From: Isoetes taiwanensis
Lineage: Eukaryota; Streptophyta; Lycopodiopsida; Isoetales; Isoetaceae
Direction of reading: 5' to 3'
Length of the DNA: 64,000 nucleotides
NCBI GenBank assembly: GCA_021234155.1
Contig: JAJEKV010000060.1
Coordinates: 1,762,988-1,826,987, forward strand
The notes beneath the pieces are model-generated. The model made no database searches. It worked only from the letters and a program-made list of their open reading frames with translations, and was not told where the DNA came from. This document shows positions 9,737-20,414 of this stretch, one piece after another. Each line of letters starts with the position of its first letter. Positions within the stretch are counted from its first letter, which is position 1. Made by a program: the position numbers and the translations under genes.

Positions 9737-10330
9737 ATGCCAAGTTACATTAATCACCCGGTTGGTGATGAAGATGCATTGAAATTACATTTGGGGCAAC
9801 AATCACAAAGCCCAGCTCCAGTTGCGGCTCCAAGCTTCAGTCCGGTTGAACCGCATCCGAGCACCAGTCCGGCTGGAGCCCCAGATGCACAAGTCTTGCA
9901 ACCCCTGGAATATTTAGATCTAGTGATGATGATGAACAGGGAGTGCAGGGCCATTAATTTAAGCCTGGGCTCTGAGGCCCTAGAGATCACATGGAGGCTG
10001 GCAGTATTAGCTGACCACTTCGATCATGCAGTACATGCATTGATCGAGAGTGAATCTCGCAACCGTCAGCTCGAGATTCAAAATGAGGAGCTTCGTTGGT
10101 TAGTGGCTAGCCTCTATGCCCGGATGCCTCAACACGAACCACTACCGGAGGCGGCATACAATGCAATGCCTCAACCAATGGAGCATGACCAGGAGGTGGA
10201 GCAGGAGCAGAAGGTGAAGCAGGCGGGGGAGGTGGAGCTGGAGCCTGGGGTTTTTGCTGGGGTTTTACTAGAAGAATTCACTATGCCCTGGAATGGAAAT
10301 GGGAGTATTGATAGCCAAGCTACTCAGTAG
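9737..10330 (+). CDS. Hypothetical coiled-coil protein, 197 aa
   Basis: This is the longest undamaged ORF of the 7.5-16 kb locus. The ATG at 9737 follows AG at a probable splice acceptor. The N-terminal third is Pro/Ser/Ala-rich (about residues 20-55). Residues about 85-130 form a leucine-rich amphipathic helix (LAVLADHFDHAVHALIESES, then RQLEIQNEELRWLVASLYAR), likely a dimerising coiled coil. Then follows a Glu/Gln/Lys-rich tract and a short hydrophobic end. I do not recognise the family. It is downstream of promoter module 2. It could be a host gene or an accessory protein of whatever element carries the palindromes. Confidence 0.55.
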   Translation: MPSYINHPVGDEDALKLHLGQQSQSPAPVAAPSFSPVEPHPSTSPAGAPDAQVLQPLEYLDLVMMMNRECRAINLSLGSEALEITWRLAVLADHFDHAVHALIESESRNRQLEIQNEELRWLVASLYARMPQHEPLPEAAYNAMPQPMEHDQEVEQEQKVKQAGEVELEPGVFAGVLLEEFTMPWNGNGSIDSQATQ

Positions 10331-11220
10331 ACTGGGCTTGAAACAGTAGACTGTGCTTGAAACAGTCTGGGATTTTGTATGTCTGGTTTATCCAGATTAT
10401 ATATAATTGTAAACTTTTGCCAATCAATACAACAAATTTTGTCTACTTCTATATTTCTACAATGTAATACATGTTATATACCTTTTTTAAGCGGTTTCTT
10501 GGCCATGCAACAAATGTTCCAACACTTTCTCCAACCGTATCCCCACCGGGGTGTCTGCGAGGTAGAGCTTCATCCATAACGCATCAGTTAGTCACTGTAA
10601 CGCGGACATACTTATCCCCGAGCGGAATTCCATGACAGTTTGCAGTCGGATCGATGGAGTCGATCTTGCATAATCCTACTTTCCTTTTCTGATTTGTAGT
10701 TAACATGAAACATTCATCTTCGACACTGCAGACAATTGCTATTCAGACACCTACTATTGGAAATTAATGTTCAAGCTATAGGAATGAGATGAGTACCAGA
10801 ATTCTGTAGCCATTCTTGAGAAGCTGATTCGAGTTCTCGAAATCACAGGCGCTATGGAAACTCAGGCAGTCGGGAAAAATTCGAGTTAGAAGAAAGCTTA
10901 GGTTAATTACATTTAGGCGGGATAAATGTAATCAATGAAAGAACACGATAGATTGCTTTTTAAAAACTCAATGAAAGAAGTCGGCGGACGGGGTTTTTTT
11001 TTTTTTTTGAAAGTGAATCTTCGTCATTATTATCTTTATATGTCAAGAATATTTCGAAACTACATACTGTGTTTTCTTGAAATTCAAATTTCTCTTGTAC
11101 AGGTGGAAAAAGCTATTTCTCGGAAGCTATTTCTCGAACAGGTAGAAAAAGCTATTTCTTCGAGCAGCTCGAGCGCGTATCCGAGCGACCTTGCGACTCT
11201 GTTACTAGGCGACTCCAGAG
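10331..11220. other. Intergenic spacer and 5' leader of the next gene
   Basis: There is no long ORF with codon structure. A probable 3' UTR of the coiled-coil gene is followed by AT-rich DNA. Near 11100-11160 the sequence CAGGTGGAAAAAGCTATTTC is duplicated, just before the ATG at 11221. Confidence 0.4.
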
Positions 11221-11338
11221 ATGTCTTCTAAAACGAGAGGTGGTCGAGGCGGACGGGGCCGAGGAAGCGGTGGCAGAGAAAACTCAAAACCCGGCTCTTC
11301 TCAAGTTTCAAAGGACCTTGAGCAGACCCCTATTCAAG

Positions 11339-11818
11339 GTATTTAATTTGCCACAGAATACACACTGTATAGAGAGTATTATGCTTGCATGAATTTGAGT
11401 TATTTCCTTGCCTTCAGTTAATATGCTTTGCATGAATTTGAGTTATTATGCTTTGCATGAATTTTAAGTATTACCTTAAGTCAATGCTCTGATTGTCTGT
11501 TTTTTAGAATATGATTTTGCTCTGTTTTTAGAATATAGTTCTTAGTAGTTTTGAGCGTGAGCTGGAGGTTTGACAGTTAGAGATAGCAATGTTCAATGAG
11601 GTTAAATAGTGTGAAATATGAATTCATAAAGGGTATGTAGCTTAAAATGTGGATGCAAACTAATTTAATTTCAAATTCACGCATAGCATGGTTCATAATA
11701 GGAGCTACCAACACGCCAAGCGTGAATTGTACTAATTTAGGTTTAAATGCACGCCAAGCGTGATCTCTTGTTCTGAAACATACTCTAAAAAATGTTCATC
11801 TTCTTTTGCGTGCCCAAG
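11339..11818 (+). other. Probable first intron with two palindromes
   Basis: The donor CAAG|GTATTT and acceptor CCCAAG| bound it, and CACGCCAAGCGTG lies at 11712 and 11750. The two flanking exons do not join in frame as drawn, so a small exon or an indel is missing from this model. Confidence 0.4.
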
Positions 11819-12951
11819 AGGAAGAAAACCCCTAATAATTCGGGGTCTATTCCTGGCAAGAAACCAAGGGTAGACGACCCAGATGCAGTACAATATGATC
11901 TTACCTTAGATGATGAAGGGCCGATTCTTATAACAACCACTGACCCTGCGTGCCCTGAAGAGGAAATGGACGAGGGTGCCGAGTGGTACGTTGACCTTGC
12001 CAAGACAAATGGCAAGCTCGACTTAACTCTCTTCTCGAGGAAAAAGGAAGCAGACAAGATGACCAAACAAGGGATCCTAATCTCTTGTGAGGAAGAGGAT
12101 GACACCAACTGCAAATTGCTCTTGGAGATTACACATAAGCAGAAGAAAGATGCTTTCGGACTTACTCACCGTGAGAGCTATCTGATACAAGGATACGTTC
12201 ATGAAGACAGATGTGAACGGTGAGACATGTTTTAAGTATGGCTGGCCCACCAATGTAGCAGTTACGCCAATATCTATTTGCCAAGGGGTTACAGCTGCGC
12301 GTAGAGGCATGTTCAATAAATTGACACCAAGTCACTATTTGCAGCAAGCTAGGGAATTAGCTGACTTGAAGCTTCTAGGAGGGCCCTAAATCTAGGGAAG
12401 GATGTTCTTCCTGCAGTTGTCGAAGGCATGGAAGCTTCTGTTTTTGAGAATGAACAGGACAGGGTGGCGCAGCTAGAGGCCATGAACAAGTTGAATAAAT
12501 ACTCTGACCATTATCCATTGGGTCTTAAGGAAACTTTTGCGATCCATGTGAAGTCCCTCATCCGTTCACCAAGCTCCATTTATGTTAGCAGAAGATATGA
12601 TCCAGCACATGCCATGGAGATTGTTCAGAGCATGATTAGTAATCTAGGTCAAATGCCTATGCCAGCGGATGTGTTGCCTTGGGATATGATCTCGAACAAG
12701 CTTGCTGTGTGGGCGAACTTCGAGGAGTTCATGTCAAAGGATAACATTAAATTCGTCATCATCGACGGGCAGCATTCTGTTGAGGCACAGAAGGCCCTCA
12801 TCAGGCAGGCAGAACAAACAGGCCAAAGCGCGTTCTACAATCACTGTGCGTATAAGAGGTGTCGTATCTTGGATGCCAATACTTCACCTGCAGATTTGGC
12901 TGAGATTAGTGCAACTTTGAATGAAATGGGGAAGACATTTTTATACAAAAG

Positions 12952-13340
12952 GTAATTAACTGCATTAGGATGTTAGCATTTTAATATTCACGCCAGGCAT
13001 GCTTTCAATTCAATTGAATTCACGCCAGGCGTTCTTTCAAATGATTTGACACGCCAGGCGTGCTTTCAAATGATTTGAATTCACGCCAGGCGTGCTTTCA
13101 AATCAATTGAAAGCACGCCTGACGTGAATTCAAATCAAACCAATTCACGCCAGGCGTGCTTTCAAATCAAACCAATTCAGGCGTGAATTCAATTGATTTG
13201 AAAGCACGCCTGGCGTGATTTGCATTAGTAGCTTAATTCATTTCACGCCAGGCGTGATTTTTCTGTTGATCAATTCTATTCAAATCGCGCCCGGCGTGTT
13301 TCTATTCTATGATACTGATTCAATGTCTGTACTATTGCAG
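12952..13340 (+). repeat. Intron packed with CACGCCAGGCGTG palindromes
   Basis: The intron runs from AAAAG|GTAATT to ATTGCAG|TCC and joins in frame (AG + T). About ten copies lie at 12989, 13021, 13050, 13082, 13114, 13146, 13178 (partial), 13205, 13244 and 13286. Most are followed by GCTTTCAAAT and preceded by GAATT, and neighbouring copies face each other, so larger nested hairpins can form, for example around 13104. Confidence 0.85.
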
Positions 13341-14567
13341 TCCATACGTGGAGCAATCGCGTACCACGGCCAACATGGGTGGAATATGGCTGCCCATTAC
13401 CCACCGCATGTATGGTCAAAGTCCGAGGAATAATTCAAGTCGGGCCGGAGCGGACTCGCATCATGCACAATTATACTGAGAAGAAGAAGACTGCAAGAAA
13501 ATCAAAGAAAAATGGTGGTGATGACATTGCAGATCCTTCTGAAAACTCATCTAGCAGGTCAGGCCCAACAGACTCGTATAAGATTGTCTTTTGTAAGGAG
13601 GCAGTATGGCAAAAATGGAATGAATTCTGGGACGCTTATGCACAAGGGAAGCTGCCAGATACTATGGGTAGGGTGCCTCCAGTTGATGTAAGCATCTTTG
13701 ACTTGAATGTGATAGAGATGAGAAAGACTCAGGGGCTAGACGACGCTGAGACCATTTGGGTTTTAGACCAGTGCTTAAAGAAGGAAGTCTTATACAAGAA
13801 GAGTGCTTTCACTAAGGATAGGATGTCTTTCGTTGAGTGCTGCAGCAATGTGAAGGATGTACGTACAATGAAGTCACCGTAGGGAGCTGAGTTACAAAGG
13901 CTATCGGGGATGTGACATTATCCGAAATTGGATTCTTCGGACAAATACAAGGTCGAGAATGATGACATCAAGAAGTTTGTATTCGGGTCAAAGGACTTTC
14001 TAAAGAATTGGAAGGCTAAAAATGCAAAACATAAGGAGACTCTACCCCTAAGGTCGGGCCGAAGTTGAGAAGAAAAGTGGCCCTTGTGAAGAAGATTATC
14101 GGAGAAGAAGACACCGCCCAAAGATTCGGGTCCATTGGGTACAAAGATCTCTTGCCGTAATCAACTTCTTGCCTAAAAAAATATATCACTCTTTGTGTTG
14201 GACGGGGGTGGGAGAGGAGATATAGGCATGAACGGAAGGACTACATCGACTTCTTTACCGTGATAGGATTGACAACCGAGAGGTCCTTCACTATTGTCAT
14301 CGTTTATCCTTCAGTGAGTCACGTGCGCATGCACTATCTGGCTGCTCATGATCCGAGTGCCTCAAAGTTATTAGGGAGGGATGCCTAATATATGATGTTA
14401 AGGATAATGAGTCGCTTAATAGAAGCGGAAGATGGCACATGTGATCTTTATTATGATAGCCATGCTGTCAGACGAGGAATATGATATTGCTAAGGCCAAG
14501 GGTGACAATAGGAGTGCATATGAATGTTTTCTTCTAGATGATCCAGACTTAAGAACTATTTTCTATC

Positions 14568-14672
14568 AGGATCAGGATCGGGATGGATCGGGATCGATCG
14601 ATCGGGATCGGGATCGGGATCGGATCGGATCGGGATCGGGATCGATCGGACCGGGATCGGGATCAGGACCGG
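14568..14672 (+). repeat. (GATCGG)n expansion inside coding-like sequence
   Basis: An irregular array of GATCGG/GGATCG units follows FLLDDPDLRTIFYQD and encodes a run of Asp-Arg-Asp-Gly/Ser-Gly. It interrupts a block otherwise typical of the decayed gene and marks a late expansion. Confidence 0.8.
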
Positions 14673-15434
14673 GAGGGATGAGTCAGAAGAGGATGAGGAA
14701 CGGGACCCCCTCCTAAGTGGTGAAATCAAGTACGAGCTACTAACTACGGAGAAGGGCCCCTTAAATAAAAATGGATTTCCCCCGTCTATGGCTGCTTACC
14801 TCGTCGAGGCATTTGCTCCAATTGATACAACCTGCTTGGAGCTTCATGTTGGAGGTTATATTGCCCGAGAGGCTCTTATGGGTGTTAGAAGATGTCACTG
14901 CTTTGTGAGTGATGAGCAGGCCAAAGACTTTCTTGAACCATTCCTCATGCATGTGCTTGCCAAATCTCCTAAAGGCCCTTATGGCGACCTGAAATCTTCA
15001 GCAATCAAAAGTCTCGTAGACTTGTCCAATTCAAAAGTGGACGATGGTTCTGGTGAGGGAACTAGTAATTCGCAGCCTGATAAGGAAAGCAATGACCAAG
15101 TGGCTGCTAAACTGGCTGCTCAAAGTAATGTGATGAAGGCGAACTTAGGGTCAATCCTTGCCTCCCTTGCGGGTGATGCAAGCAACAATAGAGTAGATTC
15201 ACAGGTTAACAAGGATCTAATTGATAGGGCAACAGAAAGTGAAGGGGCCAATGGCAACACAGGCGACTCTAGTGATTCACAGGTTTGCCAAATGAATACT
15301 AAAATAATGTCAGTTGTGAAGGACGTAGAGGAACTAATAGAAAATAATAATTCTAACAGTCAGAAGAGCACGTAGATTAAGGGTGGCGAAGGGGAGAATG
15401 ACGCCGATGACGGCAGCGAAACTGAAGATGATAG

Positions 15435-15645
15435 GTACAGCCTTGCATACGAAATCGCGCCACGCGTGATTTAATTTACATTACCTTTGAATTGAATCGC
15501 GCCAAGCGTGCTTTGATTATTTTTCGTTGTCAAACTAAATCGCGCCGAGCGCGATTTGGTTAACCCTAACTCAAATCATGCTTGGCGCATTTGTATTGTT
15601 TGTGTGATCATATCTTGCTGACCAGATACATGTTTGATATTTCAG
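15435..15645 (+). repeat. Phase-2 intron with four palindromes
   Basis: The donor ATAG|GTACAG and acceptor ATTTCAG|CTT restore a continuous frame (ETEDDR/S-LHCVSKKVVVF). Copies CGCGCCACGCGTG (15456), CGCGCCAAGCGTG (15498), CGCGCCGAGCGCG (15541) and CATGCTTGGCGCA (15577) lie inside it; this set favours CGCGCC over CACGCC. Confidence 0.8.
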
Positions 15646-16282
15646 CTTGCATTGCGTTTCTAAGAAGGTTGTGGTGTTCGACCTAAACGGAGACATTTGC
15701 AAGACTTTTCCGAAAAATAAAGTGGCTAGAGATCAGTTTCATCAGACACCAGTAGATTCAAACACCAAGTGGATCTATCTGCGGCCGCACTTGAAGGAGA
15801 TGCTAGATGCGGCATTCAGGTTATTTTGAGTTGGTATTTGGTCATCCATGAAACTAAGGAACATCAAGGATACTTTGGAGACACTGGGGGAAATGTGTAG
15901 ACATTGGTTGACATTTTAGGATCAAAACAAATGTGTGAAGTTCACTAATCCCAAGGATCCAACCGGCAAGCCTATCTTCATCAAACACTTGAGTAACATG
16001 ATGGACGAACTTGGTATCGAGAATAAGGATGATATAATCATAGTGGATGATGATGCTCTCAAATGCTTCTACAATCAAACACAGGCCCTGAATCCACCAT
16101 CTTACGATCCAAAAAACTTTGCGACAGATGATTTTCTGGTGAAGTTTGTGTCAATTATGAATAATTTGGCTATGGGGATGACGGTGGGTGACGTGTTAGA
16201 TTCATACCCAGAACTGGATAGAACGGCTGACATGGAACCACACCTTGTTAAATACGTGGAAAAACATGGATTGATCCCTTAA

Positions 16283-16875
16283 TGTTTTATATGAATATAT
16301 GATATTCTTGTGTGATATTTGTGCCATGTATCGATAATTTCGAGTCTGCAATTGCCTCGCAAATAATGCAATCTATTATTATAAAACCTAATATTTTCAT
16401 CTAAATATTGTTCAAATTTGGTCTCAATCTATTTTAGCAACTTTCTCTTCATTTTTGCATATTTCAATTCGCATGAAACATCATACGTGAATCGCAACCT
16501 TATGTTATTTATCAAGTCCAAAAAAAAAGATTAAAAATAACAAAAACCCCCTAGAAGACAACAACAGGTTGGCGTGATTTTGGAGTTGACATAATCCCAA
16601 TTTAATTGGATGATGGTTTTTTTGTTGGTGGCTGTGATTTTGTTTGCGGGCTATACCTGAGCTCTTGGTGTCGGAATTTCAGAGGTTTGATTTTGATTCT
16701 TGTTATCTCTTTTGACCTGCATAGAAGCGAGCCGAGCAAAGAACTCGATGGTAAAGAGAGATGGAAGAAAAAAGAGAAGTTATGCCATCAAGAAGGCAAA
16801 AGGAAAGGGGAAATGATTCCAGCCATGCGATGATCAGTTGTCTTCGCTTAGCTAAAATATATTTACATTGCCAAT
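16283..16875. other. AT-rich 3' flank, no gene recognised
   Basis: AT-rich sequence follows the HAD block. The ORFs at 16606-16833 and 16761-17051 have no recognisable features except where the latter overlaps the LINE-like fragment. Confidence 0.35.
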
Positions 16876-17416
16876 GTGTATTTAGGATTGTTGCTCCCCA
16901 GACACCTGCTAGTTCGTTTTCGAGATGCCTTGTCCAGACTGCACATCCTACGGCATGGCAATCACTTGAAAGAAACCGTCTTCTCCGTCCAGAAAGACCT
17001 CACCCCCGCACAGCTCTGCAGACGAAAGAAAGAATTATGTCGGGTTCGTAAGGCTCGCCTACAACGGAAGTGGGCCGTATACAGAGGGGGCCAGACTATC
17101 ATCTGGGATCGCTGGCCACTTGATCCGTGGGCAATTTTTGCATAGCCCTGTGCTTTGCGGTTCCGTTTTGGTTTTGGTTTTGGGTTTGGCTTTTACCTTC
17201 TCCTTTTATTGTCTATATTGTTATTTGACATGGGGCATAGCCCCCGAGTTCTGCTTGGGCTTGGGCTTATGCCCGCTGGTTTTGTTCTCGGTATTGTGAT
17301 TTGTTAGGGGGCTCAGTCCCCGAGTTCTGTTAGGGCTCACGCCCTCTTTTTATGTTCTGGTCCCATAACCCGATTGGGTTCCCGCGGACGTTAAAAATTC
17401 TCTATCTCTCTATCCA
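16876..17416 (+). mobile_element. LINE-like fragment: ORF1-type C-terminus plus shared 3' end
   Basis: An open frame to 17145 contains KDLTPAQLCRRKKELCRVRK and RKWAVYRGGQTIIWDRWP. This resembles the conserved C-terminal block of LINE ORF1 proteins (T-x-x-Q-xxR-xxL ... R...Y+G..I). GC-rich inverted repeats follow (GGGGCATAGCCCC, GGGGGCTCAGTCCCC). The end is GTCCCATA, AACCC-GATT-GGGTT, CCCGCGGACGTTAAAA and an irregular (TCTC/TATC)n tail. Most of ORF2 is absent. Confidence 0.5.
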
Positions 17417-17699
17417 AATGCTGCGTCTATGAATAAAATGTGGAAGGAATTTCTTGGAGGGGAAATTGAAAACCTAATGGTTATATGATTATCCGTAAGG
17501 TTCTTAAGCTACATTGTTTCCAAGGAATGTTAAGAGGCTATTGCTTGAAAGATGTTGGCAAGGCACACCAAGCACATCTTCTATATTATAACTAAGCATG
17601 ATGTGCGGCAAGATAAGCACTTATAAAAATCACCAATACACAAATGGTTGCAAAATCAATATTCGAACATGTCCATTTTTTACATGAGTACAAAAACAC

Positions 17700-18366
17700 A
17701 TTAATTATTCATTCATCTCAAGAGTTTGTCTATAATGGCATAAAGTGGCTAGTTGCACAACACAAGTTACCCAAAAAATGAAAAAACATGGAATATCCAA
17801 TTTTAATGCCTGGACCCCAAAAAAATAAAATGGTTTGCTACAAATATTGGCTAGTGTACTTGCCAAGAGCTTATTGTCGGGATTAAAAAATCTTGCCCTT
17901 CCAAGTTTTCAAAAAAATCTTAACAATAAGCTCTCGACAAGAGACTTAGACAAACACAAGGTTGGTAAACACCCCCATAATAAATCCCACGCTTCACAAA
18001 GAAAACCGGTGTCATGCATCACCTCTGCACCTGCACATCACCAATACTAAAACATAATAGTAAAAAATAGAAAAGATCGAAAAGCGAGGGGCTATTTAGG
18101 CGCGCCATGCCACAAAACCTCGAAAAGCGAGGGGTTAGTCACGCGTGCCATGCGACAATTTTTAACAAACAACATTTGTGTAAATAAAAAAAATTAAGGG
18201 AGGGAGGGTGGAAAATAAAAAAAAATGATGAGAGATGAGAAAGCGCCGATGAGAAGCCAATGAAGACCTCTGCAATAAATAATGATCTTCCCAACCGGAT
18301 GCGCAGTCTTGTGCTGCAACTTGCATGACATAACAACATCGGCTTACCAAAGAACTTCCAACTAGA
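17700..18366 (-). repeat. R1 repeat, left part, split by the gypsy element
   Basis: It aligns in order with the R1 copies at 48.3 and 53.2 kb: CATTCATCTCA, CTATAATGG, the GAGCTTATTGT/ACAATAAGCTC hairpin at 17861-17938, a G-rich AAGGGAGGGAGGGTGG stretch, GAAAGCGCCGATGAGAAGC and CTTACCAAAGAACTTCC. It breaks at CTAGA (18362-18366), where the LTR begins; the rest continues after 31283. The minus orientation is chosen because its hairpin matches the plus-strand LINE 3' UTR hairpin in reverse. Confidence 0.7.
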
Positions 18367-20302
18367 TGTTGACCCACAAGGGGTCAACATAACATAATTG
18401 GTGCCCACATTCATTTCTCAAAGAAGCCTTTATCTGAAAGATGTTCATCATGACCCGGCATCAAGTCGTAATCCTCATCTAGTGCAGAATTTTACCAAGT
18501 GTTAAACAGAAGCTTTTTCGAAGTTCATAGTGCAAGTCATCTAGTCATCCTCTCCAGGGTAAAACAGAGGCTTATTTGAAGTTCAAGCAGCAATTGGTCT
18601 AATTTGGAGGATATCAGTTAAATACTTGGCACTTTTTCTTCAACAACACATCAGTCCATAAGATAAGACAGTTGGATGTAGTTAACACAAAAGGTCGACC
18701 AAGATTTGGAGCTGTTCAGTCCAAGAATCACTTTTGAAGCAAAAGGTATGGTTGTGAGGTCATTAGTAAGTCCACGTTGGTTAGACTATCTACATATTTC
18801 CATGATCTTCTGATTTTGTCCGCATTACCTACCTAGAAGAATTAATCTTTTCCTTCATTCCGCCATGTTTTCTAATGAAAAACAAGTTCTAGGAAACTGA
18901 CCCTTGTGTCCCCAAAATAAAAAAAAGGGGTCAGTTGATAAAAGCATGGTCACGAACAATGGTGTGCCATAATGAATGGCACTAAAACTGAAATGGCAGG
19001 AGGAGAAGGCAGACAAAACTCCAATCTGATTAAAGAGTGCTCGCCATTGAATTTGCTTTGAAGCAATAGCTAACGGAGTATGAATTCATTTTTATCAGGT
19101 CTGCGTTTCATTTTCCGCTCCAGGATTTATGTTCTGCCTCATCTGTTGTGTCCTGCCTATATACTACCATGCCTCAAAATATTATGCCCCATTGTGGAAT
19201 GTCTAACCAGCGTGAACCTAAAATGATCTCTGAACCATATCGAAACCCTAATGCCATGGAGTCATTCACGATGCTGATATAGAAACTGATTCTTCATGCT
19301 ATCTCGGTGGTGACGACGGTTTAGCACATAATTTCGGCAATGATGGAGGCACCGAATGTGAGAATCGGCGGATTCCAAGTCTGGAAATATAAGAGGAAGA
19401 AGGCAGCAACATAATCCACGGCTCCCAGAACAAAAAATTTGCTCCTGTGAGTGCAGTCGCCTTACAAAAGAATTTATGTCTTGAGTCATGTTTTGATATA
19501 TAGTTTCGGATTACATACAGATTTCTTTGAGGTTCAATCGGTTTGATGGTCGGAGGTTCATATATAGACTGATTTCGCATTTTCTGATTGAAGAACATAT
19601 CATGAAAATCTTGAAGTTAAGCTGGCATTCATGGAAGTTCGTAGACTAAAATACTGGTAGCTTCTACAACAAGGTACGTTTGAAGACCTGTGTGATATAA
19701 AGAAAAGCTGGAAGTTGCATATTATAAAGGATGTAAAACAGGAAAGCTGGCATTATACAGTCATGAAGCATGAAGATTTCCAGTAAGAAAGTTGCAGATT
19801 TATGTTAGGGAAGGCTGGAGAATATAGAACAGTATCTTTGCTGTATCTTTTCTGTATCTTTGCTACAAGAAAAACTCTAGAAAAAAATCTGAAAATCCTC
19901 TTATTCAAGTAAACCAGATCCCATGAGTGATCTGCATGGCATGTACCAATTGTTGCTGAATGAATATATAGCCTCTGCTCTGGTTTTGGAAATGTGCAAG
20001 TTGTTTATTGTATTTTCGTTTTGACAAATTAAGTAGGGGATGCAAATAATTATAACTTGCAAGTCTGTTATTGGACATGAACTATAGAGTGTGAAAGCAT
20101 GGGATCTCAGATTGTCTTATGACAGATGTTGTGCAAGTTTTACAAGATGAAAGGAAAATGTCTTGTAAACTTATGTTTATGACGGTGTATGAGCAATAAT
20201 CCGATAGCTGTTAGTGGGCTGGTGATTTGCTTGACCACTTAGTCTTTAAATATAGTTCTGACAACAGGAAAACAGTACTGCAGTTGTTGGTGTAAAGCTC
20301 CA
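18367..20302 (+). repeat. 5' LTR, 1.94 kb
   Basis: It begins with the palindrome TGTTGACCCACAAGGGGTCA ACA and ends near AAAGCTCCA. It is nearly identical to 27107-27501 and 29840-31283, apart from small indels and a large internal replacement. A long antisense ORF (19299-19598) is also present in the 3' copy but has no support as a gene. Confidence 0.88.
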
Positions 20303-20320
20303 CATACATCAACATCATTT

Positions 20321-20339
20321 TGGCACTCTCGGTGGGACC
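20321..20339 (+). other. Candidate primer-binding site
   Basis: TGGCACTCTCGGTGGGACC begins with the TGG complementary to a tRNA CCA end, about 18 bases after the LTR. This is similar in position and flavour to plant TTTGGCGCC-type sites, but the primer tRNA is not identified. Confidence 0.35.
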
Positions 20340-20414
20340 AATTGCAGTGGAGCTCTACGAATTCCATGGAAAGAGAAGGCGACTCAGAGGGGTCTGTACA
20401 ACCCCTCTGAACAA

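Larger units (their letters stand above)
11221..16282 (+). pseudogene. Decayed multi-exon gene: RGG N-term, ParB/DGQHR-like, methyltransferase-like end, FCP1-like HAD
   Basis: ATG at 11221 starts MSSKTRGGRGGRGRGSGGRE, ending at a donor CAAG|GTATTT (11338). Later coding blocks, separated by frameshifts, include 11819-12223 (KRKKTPNNSGSIPGKKPRV), 12383-12951 with NIKFVIIDGQHSVEAQKAL, the IDGQHxxEA signature of ParB/DGQHR-type domains, and 13440-13863. Near 13921-14068 comes KLDSSDKYKVENDDIKKF. Block 14710-15434 contains VEAFAPIDTTCLELHVGGYI, then AREALMGVRRCHCFVSD, which resembles the C-terminal SAM-binding motif of N4/N6 DNA methyltransferases. Block 15646-16282 is an FCP1/NIF-like HAD domain: VVVFDLNGDICKTF, WIYLRPHLKEML, FIKHLSNMMDELGI, DDIIIVDDDAL. 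It has stops at 15827, 15926 and 15373. Two introns (12952-13340, 15435-15645) splice in frame at phase 2. Whether all blocks belong to one transcript is inference; the ParB plus methyltransferase pairing is known in prokaryotes and phages. Confidence 0.55.

Noticed and set aside
12989-13298. Regularly spaced repeats that could suggest a CRISPR-like array
   Set aside because: The spacers are not unique sequences of constant length, the repeats are inverted as well as direct, they lie in a spliced intron, and the DNA is eukaryotic.
19299-19598. 99-aa antisense ORF repeated at 30296-30595
   Set aside because: It lies inside the LTR, is duplicated only because the LTR is, and shows no domain or signal.
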